Positions 20,622 through 30,427 of a stretch of DNA of 64,000 nt are shown piece after piece. Each line of letters begins with the position of its first letter. Within the stretch, counting starts at the first letter, position 1. The DNA is from Mesomycoplasma molare. GTDB taxonomy: Bacteria > Bacillota_I > Bacilli_A > Mycoplasmatales > Metamycoplasmataceae. The DNA lies in assembly GCF_024918955.1 (NCBI RefSeq), contig NZ_CP103423.1, positions 558,001 to 622,000 of the forward strand, in the 5' to 3' direction. The notes under the pieces are model-generated. The model saw nothing but the letters and a program-made list of their open reading frames with translations. It made no database searches and was not told the origin of the DNA. The translations under genes were made by a program, and so were the position numbers.

Positions 20622-21725
20622 TTATTTACCAAATTTAAATAAACAAATATCTCCGTCATTCATTTGATATGTTTTACCTTCTAGACGCATTTTGCCCATT
20701 TCACGGGCATTTTTTTCACCTTGGCTCTCAACGTAATCTTGATAACTTATAACTTCTGCCTTTATAAATTTCTTTTCAAAATCGCTATGAATAATTCCGG
20801 CACATTCTGGTGCGAACATTCCTTTTTTAAACGTTCAAGCTCTAACTTCTTTTACTCCAGCGGTAAAATAAGTAGCTAAATTTAATAAACTGAAAGCTTC
20901 TCTAGTTAATATTTCTAGACCAGAATACTCTAAGTTATATTCTTTTAAAAATAATTCTTTATCTTCTTCATCTAATTGACTTATTTCGTATTCTAAATGA
21001 ATAGAAATAGGTAATAACAAATTATTATAAGAAGTCACTAATTCTTTTAAAGAATTATAATGTTTATTTTTATCTAAATTATTAATATCTTCTTGAGAAA
21101 TATTTGCAACATATAAAATTGGTTTTAATGTTAGCAACTGATATCCTTTAACAATTTTAAGTTCTTCTTCACTTAAATCTACTTCTCTAGCGGCTTGATT
21201 GTTTTCGAAAGCTTTTTTTAGTTTTAATGCAACTTGATATTCTGCCTTTATATCTTTATCGTTAGTATTTAAAGCTTTTTTTTCAACTCTTTTAATAACA
21301 TTTTCTATAACTTGTAAATCTGCTAATAATAATTCTAAATTTATAACTTCCACATCATTAACTGGATTTATTTCGTTTGAAACGTGTAAAATATCTTTAT
21401 TTTCAAAACATCTAACAACCTGAATAATAGCATCTACTTCTCTTATATTTGATAAAAATTTATTTCCTAATCCTTCACCTTTAGATGCCCCAGATACTAA
21501 ACCGGCTATATCTACAAATGTAAATGTAGCTGGAAGTATTCTTTCTGGTTTTACAAATTCTGCAATTTTTTCTAGTCTTTTATCTTTTAATTCTACAATT
21601 GAAATATTTGGTTCTATTGTAGTAAATGCATAGTTTGCTGATTCCGCTTGTGTTTTAGTTAAGGCTGAAAAAAGTGTTGATTTTCCAACATTAGGTAATC
21701 CAACTATTCCTGCTTTTAATGACAT
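20622..21725 (-). CDS. ychF: Redox-regulated ATPase YchF
   Basis: 367 aa, usual length. An Obg-family P-loop protein that binds ATP rather than GTP and associates with ribosomes. P-loop GLPNVGKSTLFSALT (residues ~8-22), FVDIAGLVSGASKGEGLGN, and a degenerate G4 (VANISQED) as in YchF. The C-terminal TGS domain ends YQMNDGDICLFKFGK. One TGA-Trp near 20820. It is the last gene of the rpsF-side block and ends at the shared terminator. Confidence 0.95.
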
Positions 21726-21785
21726 TTTTTCCTTTGTAATAATAAAAATCTTTAGAGAAATAATATATATCTCTAAAGATTAATT

Positions 21786-22031
21786 TTATTTTCTAATTCT
21801 TTCTGAAACGAATGGTAATAAAGCAATAATTCTTGCTCTTTTAATTGCAGTTGATAGTAATCTTTGATGTCTTGAACATGTTCCTGTCAATCTGGAAGGA
21901 TTTATTTTTCCATGACTACTTGTAAATTTCTTCAATAATTCTGTTTCTTTATAATCAATATAATTCATTGATTCTAAACAAAAATAACATGGTCTCTTTT
22001 TAAATGGTTTTTTAACTTTACGATTATTCAT
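21786..22031 (-). CDS. rpsR: Ribosomal protein S18
   Basis: 81 aa small-subunit protein that pairs with S6. It has the S18 core ([34 protein letters not shown]). It follows ssb and rpsF in the usual rpsF-ssb-rpsR order, with an AGGAG RBS. Confidence 0.97.
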   Translation of the reverse strand: MNNRKVKKPFKKRPCYFCLESMNYIDYKETELLKKFTSSHGKINPSRLTGTCSRHQRLLSTAIKRARIIALLPFVSERIRK

Positions 22032-22041
22032 TTTTCTCCTC

Positions 22042-22545
22042 TTATAAAAAACTTTCTATATTTCAATCAACTTCTTCATCTTCAGAAAGATCATCTTCAT
22101 TTTCTTTCAAAGGTGAATCATTAATTTGATTTTTACTTACTGAAAAAGTCGGTGATGAATCATTATTTTCCATAATGTTTTTTTGAAAATGGGAAGAATT
22201 TGAATTATTTTTTCTTTTTTCAATTTCTGATTTTGATTCTAATATTGAAACATTATCAGCAGATACTTCATTAGATGAAATATTTTGTCCTTGACTATTA
22301 ACAAAATTATTTGTAACAAAAGAACCTTCAACTGAAATTCTAGTTCCTTTAATAGCATTTTTAGCGAGGAATTCAGCAGTTCCTCTTCAACAAACTACAG
22401 GGATAAAATCAGTAACTTCACTACCATCATTTGAAGTGTATTTTCTTGTAACGGCAAGTGTTAATCTTAAAAAACTAATATTTGATTTAGTTTTATTTAA
22501 TACTAAATCATTAGCAATTCTTCCTATTAATAAAACTTTATTCAT
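22042..22545 (-). CDS. ssb: Single-stranded DNA-binding protein
   Basis: 167 aa. The OB-fold covers residues ~1-105 ([40 protein letters not shown] with TGA-Trp). A long polar linker rich in Asn/Ser/Glu follows. The C-terminus is EEVDWNIESFL, so the acidic protein-binding tail is present but ends IESFL rather than the usual DDDIPF. It lies between rpsF and rpsR as in most Firmicutes-related genomes. Confidence 0.93.
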
Positions 22546-22561
22546 CTTTACTTACCACCAA

Positions 22562-22996
22562 TTATTTTTCTGTTTCAGTTTTTTTAACTCTAGGTTTTCT
22601 TACCTTAGACTCTTCTGTATTTTGTATTTTTTCAGAATTATTTAAATTATTTTCTTTTACAAATTGATTACTTTTAAATGAGTTAAGTTTACGTCTCTTA
22701 GGTTTAGTTTTTCTATTTAAACCTCTTTCAGAATCTAAATTAACTACTAAACTTCTTCATATTGTTTTTTCAATATTTGTTCTTCTTGTAAATTCCGCAA
22801 CTATACTTTTTTCAGATTCAACATTAATTAAAACAAAAGTACCTGTTTTTGATTTATTTATTGGGTAAGCTAATTCTGTTCTTTCTAATTTTTCAACAGT
22901 TTTAACACCATCTTTAAATACTTCTTTAGCGATTTTTTCTGCTAAAGATACTTCTTCTGTTGGTGCTAAAATTAGCATAATTTCATATTTTGCCAT
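22562..22996 (-). CDS. rpsF: Ribosomal protein S6, with a basic extension
   Basis: 144 aa. The N-terminal ~95 residues are S6 (MAKYEIMLILAPTEE, ELAYPINKSKTGTFVLINVE). The last ~45 residues are a lysine/arginine-rich low-complexity tail (RKTKPKRRKLNSFKSN, ending KVRKPRVKKTETEK). S6 is often about 95-100 aa; extended forms occur in mollicutes. Start follows AAAGGAG, which is buried in the leader stem described at 23001-23041. Confidence 0.94.
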
Positions 22997-23000
22997 TTTG

Positions 23001-23041
23001 GCTCCTTTCGGTCATCAGGATCTATTTAAAGATCAAGGAGT
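23001..23041 (-). promoter_or_regulatory. S6:S18 autoregulatory leader motif
   Basis: On the minus strand CTCCTT pairs with AAGGAG, and inside it GATCT pairs with AGATC across an A/T loop. An asymmetric 3' bulge, CTGATGACCGA, carries the CCG that is conserved in known rpsF leaders bound by the S6:S18 complex. The 3' arm contains the rpsF Shine-Dalgarno sequence, so binding would block rpsF translation. Structure and CCG are seen; regulation is inferred from the family. Confidence 0.75.
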
Positions 23042-23407
23042 ATATATTAAAAATTACTCTTTTGAATTATACAATATTTTTAAAATATTATTAGTTGATT
23101 TTTATTTTAAATTAAAACTTAGATAAATATTCTAACTTTAATTCTTTTTATTATTCTATCTCTTAAAATTCTGAAAATGAATGTTTCTATTTTAAAATTT
23201 TGCTTTATAAAATTGCAAACTTATTTGAATATTGAAAAACTTTTTTTAATATTTATCTTATTTTTAGTTATTTTCATTAAATTTATGGCTTAAATTTTTA
23301 GTTTCAAAATCAAAAAAGTTAAAAAAATGAATTTTTTTATTCTAAAATCTATTTTTTTAACTTTTTTTAATTTTAAATTTTATAATTAAAAACAAAAAGG
23401 AGGAAAA
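23042..23407. other. Divergent rpsF/lpd intergenic region
   Basis: A/T DNA without an ORF. It contains a 17-bp perfect inverted repeat (23312-23328 with 23351-23367), then a TATAAT at 23381-23386 and an AAGGAGG RBS at 23397-23403 for lpd. Nothing else recognisable. Confidence 0.6.
23312..23367. repeat. 17-bp perfect inverted repeat upstream of lpd
   Basis: The arms are A6-GTT-A7-T and its exact complement, separated by 22 nt, ending 14 nt before the lpd -10 box. It is almost pure A/T, so hairpin stability is low. It could be an operator, a weak terminator or chance in A/T DNA. Confidence 0.6.
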
Positions 23408-24778
23408 ATGAAAAAATATGATGTAGTAGTTTTAGGAGGAGGACCGGGTGGTTACTCTCTTGCAGGAATACTTGCAAATAATGGCAAAAGTGTTGCTCTA
23501 ATTGAAGAAAGGGATTTAGGCGGTACTTGTGTAAATAGAGGATGTATTTCTACTAAAACCTTAATAAAATCTGCTAAAGTATACGAAACAATAAAAAAAT
23601 CTAACGAATTTGGTATTTATTCTAAAAATAAACACTTTCATCTACCTGAAATTCAAAAAAGAAGAAAAGATAATAAATCTTTATTAAATACAAATATAGA
23701 AAATTCTTTATTATCTAGTAATGTTACTATTTATAAAGAACATGGTGAAGTAATTGAAAGTAATACTATTCAATTAGAAAATGAACAAATAAAATTTGAA
23801 AAACTTGTATTAGCTACCGGTTCTAGAAATAGAAAATTAGATTTACCCGGTTTTGAAAAAGGAATTAGTGAAGGAAAAATTATTGATTCTGATAAAGCTT
23901 TAGAATTAGAAAAATTACCGGAAAGCATGACTATAATTGGTTCAGGTCCTATTTCGTTAGAATTTGCTTATTTTTACTCAACTTTAGGAGTTAAAATAAC
24001 AATTTTAGAAGCTAGAAATTTCATGGGAAATTTTGATCTTGACTTACAAAAAAATGTAAAACAATATTTAATTGATAGAAATATCACTATTCATGAAAAT
24101 GCTAGAATATTAGAGTATAAAAATAATGAATTATTAGTTGAAATAGATAATAAAATTCAATCATTTGATGATGAAATTATTTTAGTAGCAATAGGAAGAA
24201 TAGCTAACAATGAATCATTTAAAAATTTAAATGTAGAATTAAATCAAAATGGATTTGTTAAAGTAAATGATAAAATGGAAACTAATGTCAAAAACGTTTA
24301 TGCTTTAGGTGATTTAACTGGAATTATGTTATTATCTACTGTTGCATATAAAACAGGAGATATCGTCGCAAAAAATATCTTAAATAAAGAAATAAACGAA
24401 AAAATTAATCCTAAATTTGTTCCTTGATCTACTTACTTAAATCCGGAGTTTTCAGGAGTTGGTTATACAGAACAAGAATTAATTAATAATAAAATTGAAT
24501 ATAACGCTTTAATTATACCTGCTAAAGCTTTACCAAGAGCTCACGCTGATGGTTTAGATCTAAAAAACGGTTTTGTTAAATTCTTAATTGAAAAAAACAC
24601 TAATAAAATTTTAGGTTCATTTATGTTTTTAAAAGGTTCACATTTAATTATTAATGAAATTGCTCATGCTATGCAAAATAACATTAGTTTTGATCAATTA
24701 CAACAAAACTCTTATACGCATCCAACAATCATTGAATCAATTTATTATGCAACTAGAAATTTAGTGTTTAAAAAATAA
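23408..24778 (+). CDS. lpd: Dihydrolipoamide dehydrogenase (E3)
   Basis: 456 aa FAD-dependent pyridine-nucleotide disulfide oxidoreductase. FAD motif LGGGPGGYSLA at residues ~8-18, redox pair GGTCVNRGCISTKTL with CxxxxC, NAD motif IIGSGPISLEFAYFYSTLG, and the C-terminal THPTIIE histidine-glutamate pair of E3 enzymes. No lipoyl domain is fused to its N-terminus, unlike some mycoplasma E3 proteins. No pdhABC genes are next to it, so its complex must be encoded elsewhere. Other flavin disulfide reductases are possible but the HPT..E motif favours E3. Confidence 0.88.
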
Positions 24779-24807
24779 TAAATTTAAATTAAAAATATCA
24801 TAATTAC

Positions 24808-24835
24808 AAAATCACAAGAGCGAACTTGTGATTTT
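24808..24835. terminator. Bidirectional terminator of lpd and smpB
   Basis: Perfect 11-bp arms AAAATCACAAG / CTTGTGATTTT around a 6-nt loop between the converging genes. The right arm overlaps the smpB stop codon by two bases. Confidence 0.85.
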
Positions 24836-25268
24836 ATTTATAAACCAATTTTTCTAATTTTCTTTTTACTTCTCTTTCTTTTTCGGAAGCTCTTTTATCA
24901 ATTTTATTTTTTCCTTTAGCTAGTGCGATCTCTACTTTAATTTTACTTTTTTCATTTCAATAAATCATAGTAGGAATCAAAGTGTATCCTTGTTGTTTTT
25001 GTTTTAATGCAATTTTTAATAACTGATTTTTATGTAATAAAAGTTTTCTTTCTCTTAATTCATCGCCTTTTACTGCCATATATTGAGAAATTTGAAAGTT
25101 AGTTAAATAAAGCTCATTAGTCTTAAATGTAGCATAGGAATTTTTTAAATTACAATTATTTGCTCTTATTGATTTTACTTCTCATCCTTGTAATGAAATT
25201 CCACATTCATATTTTTCAAAAAGTTCATAATTAAAATTAGCAATTTTATTTTTTTGAATTATTTTCAT
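24834..25268 (-). CDS. smpB: SsrA-binding protein SmpB
   Basis: 144 aa. It binds tmRNA for ribosome rescue. The family core is present: NKIANFNYELFEKYECGISL, GWEVKSIRANNCNLKNSYAT, then a basic helical tail (KGKNKIDKRASEKEREVKRK). One TGA-Trp (IYWNEKS). Single gene facing lpd. Confidence 0.95.
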
Positions 25269-25410
25269 TCGATTCCTTTAAAGTATAATAATAAAATTTT
25301 AACAAGTTTTTAAATAAAAAAATAGTAAAAATTTCTTTTTTTGTTAAAATTTATATATCTTATTATTATAGTTAATAAACTATATATATTTAATATTATT
25401 AGGAGGAGAA

Positions 25411-25563
25411 ATGCCAAGAGAAGGTATCACTTTAAGATGTAGTGAGTGCAAAATGGAAAATTACATTACAACTAAAAACAAAAAAACTCAAACTGAAAAA
25501 TTAGAAATGTCAAAACATTGTCATAGATGCAATAAACATACATCTCATAAAGAGAAAAAATAA
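25411..25563 (+). CDS. rpmG: Ribosomal protein L33
   Basis: 50 aa zinc-type L33. It keeps both CxxC pairs (CSEC and CHRC). A strong AGGAGGAG RBS lies just upstream. Short gene preceding pepP. Confidence 0.96.
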   Translation: MPREGITLRCSECKMENYITTKNKKTQTEKLEMSKHCHRCNKHTSHKEKK

Positions 25564-25609
25564 TATCTTTATTTTTTTATATTTTTTTTACTATACAAAA
25601 AGGAATAAC

Positions 25610-26671
25610 ATGAATAGAAAATATCTTGATTTAACACTAGAGAAAAATAATTTAGATGCAATTATTACTTTTTCACCACAAACTAGAATATGATTATCTT
25701 CCATCCAATCAACTGATGGTATAAGCATAATAGAAAAAAGTAATTCATATGTTTTTTTAGATATGCGTTATTACGAATATGCTCAAAAAGAAATTAAAAA
25801 TGCAGAATTAATATTACTAAATCAAAGCAACTTAAAAAAATTTGCTCAAAACAAAATTTATAAAAGAATTGGTGTAGAAGCCGACTATACTACTTTAAGT
25901 GAATTGGAAAGAATTAAAAAAATGTTTCCAAATGCTGAAATAATTCAAATTTCAGGGCAAGAACTTAGAATTTTAAAAGATAAAAATGAAATAGAATTAT
26001 TACAAAAAGCAATCGATATTTCTTTAGAAGCATATGAAGAATTAATTAAAGAACTTAAAGAAGGACAAACTGAAAGAGAATTAGATAGAAGACTAAATTT
26101 TTTAATGAAAGAAAAAGGTGCACAAATGGAATGTTTTGATTCTATTATAGCAACTGGTTCTAACTCAGCTATTCCTCATCATCATCCTACCGATAGAAAG
26201 ATAAAATCAGGTGATTTATTAAAAATTGATTTTGGTGCAACATACAAAGGATATGGAGCTGATATTACTAGAACTTTTATTTTTAATCCTAAAAATGAAA
26301 TTGTTGATCCTAAAAAAGAAGAAATTTTACAAATAGTAAAAGAAGCAGCGCAATTAGGTAGACAATTCATAAAACCAGGGATTAAAGCTTCAGATGTGGA
26401 TAAAGTATGTAGAGATTATATTGCTTCAAAAGGGTATGGAGAATACTTTACTCACTCAACAGGTCATGGACTAGGTATTGATGTTCATGAATTACCAACT
26501 GTTTCCACAAATGGAAATACAATTTTAGAGCCAGGAATGGTCATTACAGTTGAACCAGGAATATACATAGAAGGTTTTGGTGGTGCCAGAATTGAAGATG
26601 ATTTATTAGTAACAGAAACAGGTTCAATAACTCTTTCAAGAAAAAATGAAGTTAATGGAATTAAAAAATAA
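25610..26671 (+). CDS. pepP: Xaa-Pro aminopeptidase family M24
   Basis: 353 aa, including an N-terminal start at 25610 ahead of one TGA-Trp (TRIWLSS). It removes the first residue before proline from peptides. The metal ligands of the pita-bread fold are visible: IDFGATYKGYGADITRTF (two Asp), HSTGHGLGIDVHELP (His), VEPGIYIEGFG (Glu) and RIEDDLLV (Glu). AAGGAATA RBS. It may also be named Xaa-Pro dipeptidase; the length fits a PepP/PepQ-type enzyme. Confidence 0.92.
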
Positions 26672-26705
26672 AAAGGAACTCTTAAAAATAAGAAGTTCCT
26701 TTTTT
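26670..26705. terminator. Terminator after pepP, inside the facing gene
   Basis: Arms AAGGAACT / AGTTCCTT and inner CTTA/TAAG with a T-run after 26700. It also encodes the last codons (GTSYF stop) of the minus-strand S-component gene, so the two converging genes share it. Confidence 0.8.
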
Positions 26706-27581
26706 ATTATATTTTTTTTGCATCTTAAATAATACCGGAATTAAAGAATAAAGCATTATAGTATATATAGGAATAGTTATTAAACCTTTTAGAATTATAG
26801 GAGTTAAATAAAAATAAAAGTATTGTTGAATTTCTCTGGTTTTATTAGTTTTTGAACCAATAAAACGATTGTAATATTGAATAAACGCAAAAGGTCCTCA
26901 TAATCAACGTACTAATATTAAAATAATACAAATTGTAGCAAAAATAAATGCTAATAAGTAGTATATTTCTTTTTTACTTTTATAATAAAATATCAAAAAT
27001 GTAGTGAAGACGATAGAACTAATAATAGAAAAAGTTATAATGATATACAACACTAATTGCTTTGTAAAATATTGTCTAATATCCTTACTTAAATTATCTA
27101 TTCTTATAGTATTTTTATCATTACTAAATACTTCCATCACATATATTCCTATTAAGGTAAAAAATACGATTAGAAAAACTGCAGAAATAATTAATGTACT
27201 TAAATTATTTTTGAGTTTATACAAATAAAAGAATAATCAAGCAATAATAGCAGTTATGGGTGGTATTATAGCATATTCTCACATTCAGGTAGCTATTGAA
27301 GAAGTTATTAAAAGATTTAACGTATCTGCTATTAAAGCAATTAAGGCACCTTTAAAAGGACCTAATAATAGTCCAAAAATTATATTAAAAGGAATTTCAA
27401 AGCTAACATTTAATTTATTTGTTAAAAAAGTTAATCTTAACAAAAAACTTAGCCCTAGATATATAGCTAAAAATAGCGCGCTTAACGTAATATCATATGT
27501 AGTAATTTTAAATATTTTACTTTCTTTTATATAAGTAATAAAAGAAAATTTGCTTTTAGTTTTAAAATATGTTGTTGGAAT
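26682..27581 (-). CDS. ECF transporter S component (vitamin specificity unknown)
   Basis: About 299 aa of mostly hydrophobic helices. The N-terminal third has the S-component pattern (ITLSALFLAIYLGLSFLLRL, then FEIPFNIIFGLLLGPFKGAL and ALIADTLNLL), as in folate/pantothenate-type substrate-binding subunits of energy-coupling factor transporters. It would capture a vitamin and work with EcfA/T encoded elsewhere. No ATG precedes the domain. The frame opens after a stop near 27591 with ATA or ATT; ATT at 27581 follows AGGTG and lies just after the tkt stop (27587). Frame continuity needs TGA as Trp (WMWEYAI). The C-terminal extension of two or three more helices is longer than most S components. 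Confidence 0.7.
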
Positions 27582-27586
27582 AACAC

Positions 27587-29443
27587 CTATTTATTTAATT
27601 TAAAGTGTTTTACTACATATTTTTTAACTGAATTATAATCTAATTTTATTTTTTCATAAACCAAATCACCTGGTCCTGAATATCCAAAGTCATCATGACC
27701 TATATTATGTCTTGCTACTTTTGATCATCCAAATGTAGAAGCAGCTTCTATTGAAATAGTTTTGGCTGGATGTCATAAAATTTTCGAATCTCAATTAGAA
27801 GCAGAAATTACATTTAAGTTTAATTCTTTACCAATTTTAAAAGCATTCGCTAATTCACTTCCTGTTGCTATTAAAGCAAATTCAGAATCAGTTTTATGAA
27901 TAAAATAACTTCCTTTTTTAAATTTTTCTTTATCTGTAGTTTCTAAACTAGTAATATTTTGTCTTGTTAAAACTATTGCATGCGGTTTATTTTTAGAATT
28001 AATTGCTAATTCATAAGAACCCATCACTTCTTTTTCATCAGCTGGTCTTAAAACTGTTAATCCTGGTAATGATCTTAACATTGCAAGTTGTTCAATTGGT
28101 TGATGTGTAGGTCCATCTTCTCCCACAAAAACTGAATCATGTGTAAAAATATATGTTACTGGTAGTTTCATTAAAGCTGATAATCTCATAGCAGGTTTTA
28201 CGTAGTCTGAGAAAACAAAAAATGTTGATACAAAAGGTTTTAAAACGGAATGCAATGCTAATCCATTAGCGATTGCTCCCATAGCAAATTCTCTAACACC
28301 GAATAAAATATTTCTACCTGAGCGATTTTTAACAGAATATACACCATCAGCTCCCCCGGCTTTTGTAGAAGCGACTAAATCAGCAGATCCTCCTATTCAA
28401 TTAAAAGTATTTTCATTTAAATATTTTATTACAGAACCTGAAGAATTTCTTGTTGCATCATCTTTTTTAAGTTCTAAATTAATTTCAATTTTTTTTGTAG
28501 AACTTTCTAAATAAGATCTTAATTCTTCTGAAATAACAAAATTATCTTCAGCTTCTTGTCCTCTCTTGAATAAAGTATCTTGATAATATTGAATAACTTC
28601 TTCAGGTAATTCAAAATCATCATATGTTCAATTTAATTTCTCTTTTAAATTCTCAAAATCTTTACCCAAAGGAGATCCATGAACGTCGCTTGTCCCTTCT
28701 TTCGTAGCACCTTCTCCAATAACTGTTTTAACTTCTATAAATGAAGGCTTATTAGATTTTTTAGCTTTTGAAATTGCTTTCGAAATTTTTTCAAGATCAT
28801 TTTTTACTAGTTGATAATAAAAGCCCATAGATTCCATTTTTAATCTTAAATCTTCTGAATTAACTTCATTTACTGGTGTATCTAATTGAATATCATTGGA
28901 ATCGTGAATAACAATTAATTTACTTAATTGTCATTTACCAGCTAATGATAAAGCTTCGTTAGCTACTCCTTCTTGTAAATCCCCATCTCCACATAGAACA
29001 TATGTAAAATGATTTACTTCTGGAAATTTAGCATTTAAGTGGCTTTCAGCTACAGCTAAACCAACTCCCATACCTATTCCTTGCCCTAAAGGACCAGTAG
29101 TAGCCTCTACTCCGATTGTATGACCAAATTCTGGATGACCCGGTGTTAAAGAACCTAATTGTCTAAAGTTTTTTAAGTCCTCTTCTTTAATTAAACCTAA
29201 AATTCTCAATTGCGCATACAATAGTGCTGATCCATGTCCTGCTGAGAGAATAAATCTATCACGATTAATTCATTCAGGTGACACAGGATTAAAAACTAAA
29301 TGTCTTGTAAACAAAGTATGCATAATAGTAGAAGCTCCTAAAACAATACCAGGATGTCCTGAATTAGCTTTATTAATAGCTGCAACTCCATTTATCTTTA
29401 ATGTATTAATAGAAAGTTTATCTAATTCTCTGTTATAATTCAT
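27587..29443 (-). CDS. tkt: Transketolase
   Basis: 618 aa. A thiamine-diphosphate enzyme moving two-carbon units in the pentose phosphate pathway. [13 protein letters not shown] is at the N-terminus, [14 protein letters not shown] is the ThDP motif, and [20 protein letters not shown] marks the pyrimidine-binding domain. Several TGA-Trp codons. Start at 29443, 13 nt after the preceding gene's stop, so probably in one operon with efp. Confidence 0.95.
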
Positions 29444-29455
29444 ATTTTTCCTTAT

Positions 29456-29776
29456 TTAATTCTTTTTATTTGCGATCTTTCCTTTATATAGTAAAGAAAT
29501 ATTTTCCGGTTCTGTACCAATTAATAAATTTATAGTTTCCTTTAGTGAATTAATCAAATTATTAAAAATGGTTGTAAAGTCTTTTTTATTTTCTATTGTA
29601 AAAAAAGATAATATCATACTTATATTTGTGTTAGTACTATTAAATTTAATTTCAATATTATTTTCTAATTTAACATTAGGATTTTTCGAAAACACAGCCT
29701 TTATAGTTTGAATAAACGCTTGTTTATAAACTGTATAAACTTGATTTAATCCATAATTAACAATTACATAATTCAC
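29456..29776 (-). CDS. Small conserved-type protein after efp
   Basis: 106 aa, begins MNYVIVNYGLNQVYTVYKQA and has alternating strands and helices (NNIEIKFNSTNTNISMILSF; FTTIFNNLINSLKETINLLI). Position directly after efp and before tkt, and the alpha/beta pattern, resemble the Asp23/alkaline-shock family gene found near efp in other Gram-positive-derived genomes. The sequence match is too weak to be sure. No TM or signal peptide. Confidence 0.55.
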   Translation of the reverse strand: MNYVIVNYGLNQVYTVYKQAFIQTIKAVFSKNPNVKLENNIEIKFNSTNTNISMILSFFTIENKKDFTTIFNNLINSLKETINLLIGTEPENISLLYKGKIANKKN

Positions 29777-29778
29777 TT

Positions 29779-30342
29779 TTATTTACCAGCTCTTCCAACA
29801 TATTTTCCAGTTTCGCTTGAAACTATAATAATTTCTCCTTCTTTTATAAACATAGGAGTTTCAACTTCAAATCCTGTTTCGACAATTACTTTTTTCTGTG
29901 GATTTGTTGTCGTATTTCCTTTAACAGCATCAGGAGCCTCTGTTACTTTTAATTCTATATTTATAGGTAATTCAATATCCAATATTTCTTCCTCAAATTT
30001 TCTTACCTTAACTTTTAGGCCATCTTTTAAAAAGTTTAATTCTCATTCTAACTTAGAAACATCAATTCCTATTTGTTCATAAGTTTCTTCGTCCATTAAA
30101 ACTATTTGTGTTCCATCATTATATAAAAAGTTCATACCTACTGTTTCTATATGAGCTTTTTCAACTTTATCTCCACCTGTATAAGATTTTATAGTGGTTG
30201 CTCCAGTTCTTAAATTTTTAACTTTAGCTTTAACAGTAGCTTGACCTCTTCCTTGTTTAGAATGTTGTGATTCTAATACTACAAATAATTCACCATTCTC
30301 TTGAAAAGTTATCCCTGGTTTAAATTCATTAACATTAACCAC
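29779..30342 (-). CDS. efp: Elongation factor P
   Basis: 187 aa. It helps ribosomes form bonds at proline stretches. The three beta-barrel layout is intact: VNVNEFKPGITFQENGELFV, the tip loop SKQGRGQATVKAKVKNLRTG, and a C-terminal IKEGEIIIVSSETGKYVGRA. The tip residue is Arg at position 32 where many EF-Ps carry a modified Lys. One TGA-Trp (LEWELNF). AGGAGGT RBS. First gene of the efp-tkt block. Confidence 0.95.
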
Positions 30343-30394
30343 ATTTACCTCCTTTATTTTATATTAAATTATATATGATATTTCAAATATAAAT

Positions 30395-30427
30395 AAAAAA
30401 TGACATTAAAATTAAATGCCATTTTTT
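30395..30427 (-). terminator. Terminator of the giant pseudogene
   Basis: On the minus strand, arms AAAAAATGGCATT and AATGTCATTTTTT with one mismatch (A opposite C), followed by T-rich sequence, 7 nt after the stop at 30434. Seen as a hairpin in both strands. Confidence 0.7.
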
